From an uncultured Carboxylicivirga sp. (lineage in GTDB: Bacteria > Bacteroidota > Bacteroidia > Bacteroidales > Marinilabiliaceae), in NCBI GenBank assembly GCA_947491945.1, contig CANLLN010000004.1, positions 186,001 through 250,000 on the forward strand: a stretch of DNA of 64,000 nt. The letters are read 5' to 3'. Below are positions 61,786 to 64,000 of this stretch, piece after piece (position 1 is the stretch's first letter; every line of letters starts with the position of its first letter). The notes under the pieces were generated by a model. The model saw nothing but the letters and a program-made list of their open reading frames with translations. It ran no database searches and was not told the origin of the DNA. Position numbers and translations under genes: made by a program.

Positions 61786-62130
61786 GACTCAATACTATAT
61801 CGACAAATCGTGAGTTGAATTATTTAAGTCGGCATGACGAATACTTTATTTTTTGCGCCTTGCAAATCAGTCCCACTACTCATCTCTTCTAATACTTACT
61901 TGGCTGGAACGTTATTTAAAGTTTTGGTGAATTCCATTTAACCTTCAGGTAACATTCCGTGAGTTCTTTTGCAGCGATTAATAAATCGAATGGAAACATA
62001 AACCCAAAAACATGATGTTACAATGTGAAGAGAGTGATTGATGATGGAGTAAGCGTTTATTAAAACCAAAAGCAGGACATGCGCCAACATGTCCCACAAA
62101 AAAGATTAAAATTTAAAACACGACAAAATT

Positions 62131-64000
62131 ATGAAAAAAGAATATTTTTTCATTGAATACCGTAATTTCATGCCAGTATCGAAATGGTTAAAGATTACAA
62201 AATTAGCCACCTTGTTACTTTTCATGGGAACCTTACAAGGTTTTGCTCTCAATGGTTCAGACCAGACAGAAGAGGAGTTTAAAAAAGAACCAGGTGCGAA
62301 TGCATTAGCCTTGCATGAATCAATTGTGAATAGTGAAGACCAGGTTGGTAAGCTGCAGGATGTTCAGCTGCTTACCGGTAAGGTTATTGATGCTTCTGGT
62401 GAGCCGATTCCTGGCGTAACCGTTTCCTTAAAAGGCACAACAATCGGTACGGTCACCAATTTTGACGGGGAATTTACCCTTTCAACAGATCAAACGGGCG
62501 ACGTGCTGTTATTTTCTTTTATAGGTATGAAAACGGTTGAAGTGCAGATTGACAACCGCGAAGTCTATGAAGTGGTGATGCAGGACGAGACTGTTGGTCT
62601 TGAGGAGGTTGTAGCCATTGGTTACGGTAAGGCTAAGAAAGGCGAATTGTCAACGTCCATCGCCACGGTAGAAGGGGTTGAAAAAATGAGCAGCCGTGCC
62701 ATTAAGTCAACCGAAGATTTTCTGCAGGGCAATGTGGCCGGCGTAACAGTGGTGCAAGATGGTGGCGACCCCACGAGCACCCCCAATGTGGTGATTCGCG
62801 GAGTCGGTTCGGTAAACAACGAGTCGCCCCTGTGGGTGGTGGATGGCATGCCTTATTATGGTGGGCCTTTAAACCCGAACGACATCGAGAGCATGACCAT
62901 TTTAAAAGATGCGGCATCGGCTTCTATTTATGGTGCACAGGCTTCTTCTGGTGTTATAGTGGTCACCACAAAAAGTGGTAAAGAAGGTAAGCCAAAGGTG
63001 AATGTGGATCTTTACACGGGTGTGCAAACAGCCAATAAGCTGCCAACGCCCTTAACGGCTCAGGAGCAGAGCATGGCTTACAATATTGCCACCGATAACG
63101 CGGGACAAGGACGTTTGCCGGCGCACGACGCGGCTCAAAACCCATGGGGTGCTGTAAACCGTACCAACTGGGTGGATGCCATCTTTAGAAACGCCAGCGT
63201 GTATAATGCTAATATTTCGCTTAGCGGTGGTAATGATAAGGGACGTTATATGACCTCGTTTAATTACCAGGATCGGGAAGGTTTATTAGTTGGTACCAAT
63301 TCTAAGAAGTTTGGGTTTCGTATGAAGTCGGAGTATGACCTCAGTGATAAAATTACCGTGGGCGAAAATTTTTATCTGACGCATAACAACGCGGTGGGCG
63401 CAAATACCAGCTCCAGCTATTCGGGGGCCATTATTAATGCCATTTACATGCCTTCGGCGGCACCTGTTTATGATGAGGATGGTGCCTATCATGGGGTAGC
63501 CCCTGAAGGGTCGATCTTTGCAGGTGCCTATGGCGATGTTTATAACCCGGTGGCCTTATTAAAACGTCCCAATGTAAACAATCCAACTACTACCTATAAT
63601 GCCAATGCATATATCGATGCCGATATTGTTGAGGGCTTGAAGTTCCGTTCATCGTTTTCTTATGATATTGTGAGCGATGATTATAAAAAGTTTACGCCGA
63701 TGATTCCGGAATCCGGGCGGCGCACAGAAATGAATTATCTGGATCAAAGCTGGTCGGATCGTCATAAGTGGATTTGGGATAACCAATTGACCTACAATGT
63801 GGATTTTGGCAAGCACAAGCTGGACTTAACCGGTGTGTATTCATCTCAGAAAACCAATTACGAAGCTAACGACGTTCATTTGCAGGGATTCTCGCAGGAA
63901 GCCGATTGGTACCAGTATATGGAGAATGGTGAAGAGATGATTGAATGGGGTAGTGACGTTTACGAAGATGCTTTAACCTCGGCCATCGGACGGGTGCGCT
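62131..64000 (+). CDS. SusC/RagA-family TonB-linked outer-membrane protein, partial (C-terminus off the right edge)
   Basis: 623 codons are present with no stop. The leader contains a signal-anchor-like segment (about residues 24-42, KLATLLLFMGTLQGFALN). A CarboxypepD_reg-like domain (about 80-150) reads GKVIDASGEPIPGVTVSLKG. LEEVVAIGYG marks the TonB-linked signature, and a plug domain follows with VAGVTVVQDGG, NVVIRGVGSVNNESPLWVVDGMPY and NDIESMTILKDAASASIYGAQASSGVIVVTTKSG. Barrel strands then begin. SusC proteins import large oligosaccharides or peptides with a SusD lipoprotein, expected next. No anti-sigma or sigma gene is seen upstream, so regulation is by some other means. Confidence 0.96.
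   Translation, partial: MKKEYFFIEYRNFMPVSKWLKITKLATLLLFMGTLQGFALNGSDQTEEEFKKEPGANALALHESIVNSEDQVGKLQDVQLLTGKVIDASGEPIPGVTVSLKGTTIGTVTNFDGEFTLSTDQTGDVLLFSFIGMKTVEVQIDNREVYEVVMQDETVGLEEVVAIGYGKAKKGELSTSIATVEGVEKMSSRAIKSTEDFLQGNVAGVTVVQDGGDPTSTPNVVIRGVGSVNNESPLWVVDGMPYYGGPLNPNDIESMTILKDAASASIYGAQASSGVIVVTTKSGKEGKPKVNVDLYTGVQTANKLPTPLTAQEQSMAYNIATDNAGQGRLPAHDAAQNPWGAVNRTNWVDAIFRNASVYNANISLSGGNDKGRYMTSFNYQDREGLLVGTNSKKFGFRMKSEYDLSDKITVGENFYLTHNNAVGANTSSSYSGAIINAIYMPSAAPVYDEDGAYHGVAPEGSIFAGAYGDVYNPVALLKRPNVNNPTTTYNANAYIDADIVEGLKFRSSFSYDIVSDDYKKFTPMIPESGRRTEMNYLDQSWSDRHKWIWDNQLTYNVDFGKHKLDLTGVYSSQKTNYEANDVHLQGFSQEADWYQYMENGEEMIEWGSDVYEDALTSAIGRVR

Larger units (their letters stand above)
61503..62130. 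other. Long intergenic region before susC
   Basis: 628 bp without a convincing ORF. It holds repeat element copy C (61617-61679), a strong plus-strand terminator (61740-61785), and a long untranslated leader for the susC-like gene. A perfect 7-bp hairpin, GGACATG/CATGTCC around CGCCAA, is at 62075-62094, 37 bp before the ATG. No TAnnTTTG box is certain; no riboswitch was recognised. Confidence 0.5.

Noticed and set aside
61905-61950. GGAACG followed by AT-rich sequence, a possible fourth repeat copy
   Set aside because: There is no matching second arm and no TTCT-x-TA or AGTG block at the expected distance.
1-64000. CRISPR arrays, rRNA genes, prophage or plasmid functions
   Set aside because: No regularly spaced direct repeats with spacers, rRNA stretches, capsid/terminase genes or replication genes were seen on reading both strands.

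Overview
The window is a chromosomal segment of a Bacteroidota bacterium, probably a marine or sediment Bacteroidales/Marinilabiliales-type organism (the order is my inference). Four things point to the phylum. A SusC/RagA TonB-linked protein runs off the right edge. Several genes are preceded by the Bacteroidota promoter core TAnnTTTG, sometimes with TTTG about 19-20 bp upstream. LptC, CoaX, FadL-like and TPR genes sit together in a phylum-style envelope operon. Shine-Dalgarno sites are largely absent. No rRNA, CRISPR array, prophage or intact insertion sequence was seen.

Layout. 1-4.7 kb: partial GNAT-like gene, two tandem TrkH potassium-channel subunits, and a YciO/Sua5-family gene. 4.8-5.5 kb: an RNA operon, SRP RNA followed by Thr-Tyr-Thr-Gly-Tyr tRNAs, with its own promoter and terminator. 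5.6-12.6 kb: DUF4199 protein, glycosyltransferase, methyltransferase, a truncated signal-peptide ORF, NUDIX hydrolase, miaA with a pRiA4b-ORF3-like gene, a DUF302/cytochrome c pair, and an Omp85-type barrel. 12.9-19.3 kb: cysK, then a five-gene operon (LolA-like protein, two FtsX permeases, a LolD-like ATPase, an outer-membrane barrel) that looks like a trans-envelope lipid or lipoprotein handling system. 19.4-27 kb: coaX, FadL-like barrel, TPR protein, lptC, CNNM/CBS protein and a PpiD/SurA-like foldase in one operon. 27-36.8 kb: REC-PAS protein, mfd, fbp, lysC, a GldN/PorN-like lipoprotein, pyrC, and a dolichol-phosphate-mannose-synthase-like transferase. 37-44.5 kb: an AT-rich S41 peptidase gene with cassette-like flanks, nucleoside kinase, BaiN/HI0933 flavoprotein, divergent dps/oxyR, and an orphan lipoprotein. 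44.5-50 kb: a large orphan secreted protein, DEAD-box helicase, an AAA ATPase with a palindrome array upstream, and an NAD(P)-binding protein. 50-58.3 kb: a complete phosphate regulon (porin, pstSCAB, phoU, phoB, phoR) behind a candidate PHO box of four 11-bp repeats. 58.4-64 kb: S9 peptidase, EamA transporter, and partial susC.

The best leads outside ordinary annotation are: a dispersed 56-63 nt intergenic repeat with a conserved inverted repeat (three copies, at 12.65, 46.7 and 61.6 kb); the PHO-box tandem array; the TTACGTAA palindrome array before the AAA/wHTH ATPase; the LolA-FtsX-FtsX-ABC-barrel operon; and the operator-like repeats over the dps promoter. No single locus could be shown from sequence alone to be a wholly new system. 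All calls come from reading the sequence; no database search was run.
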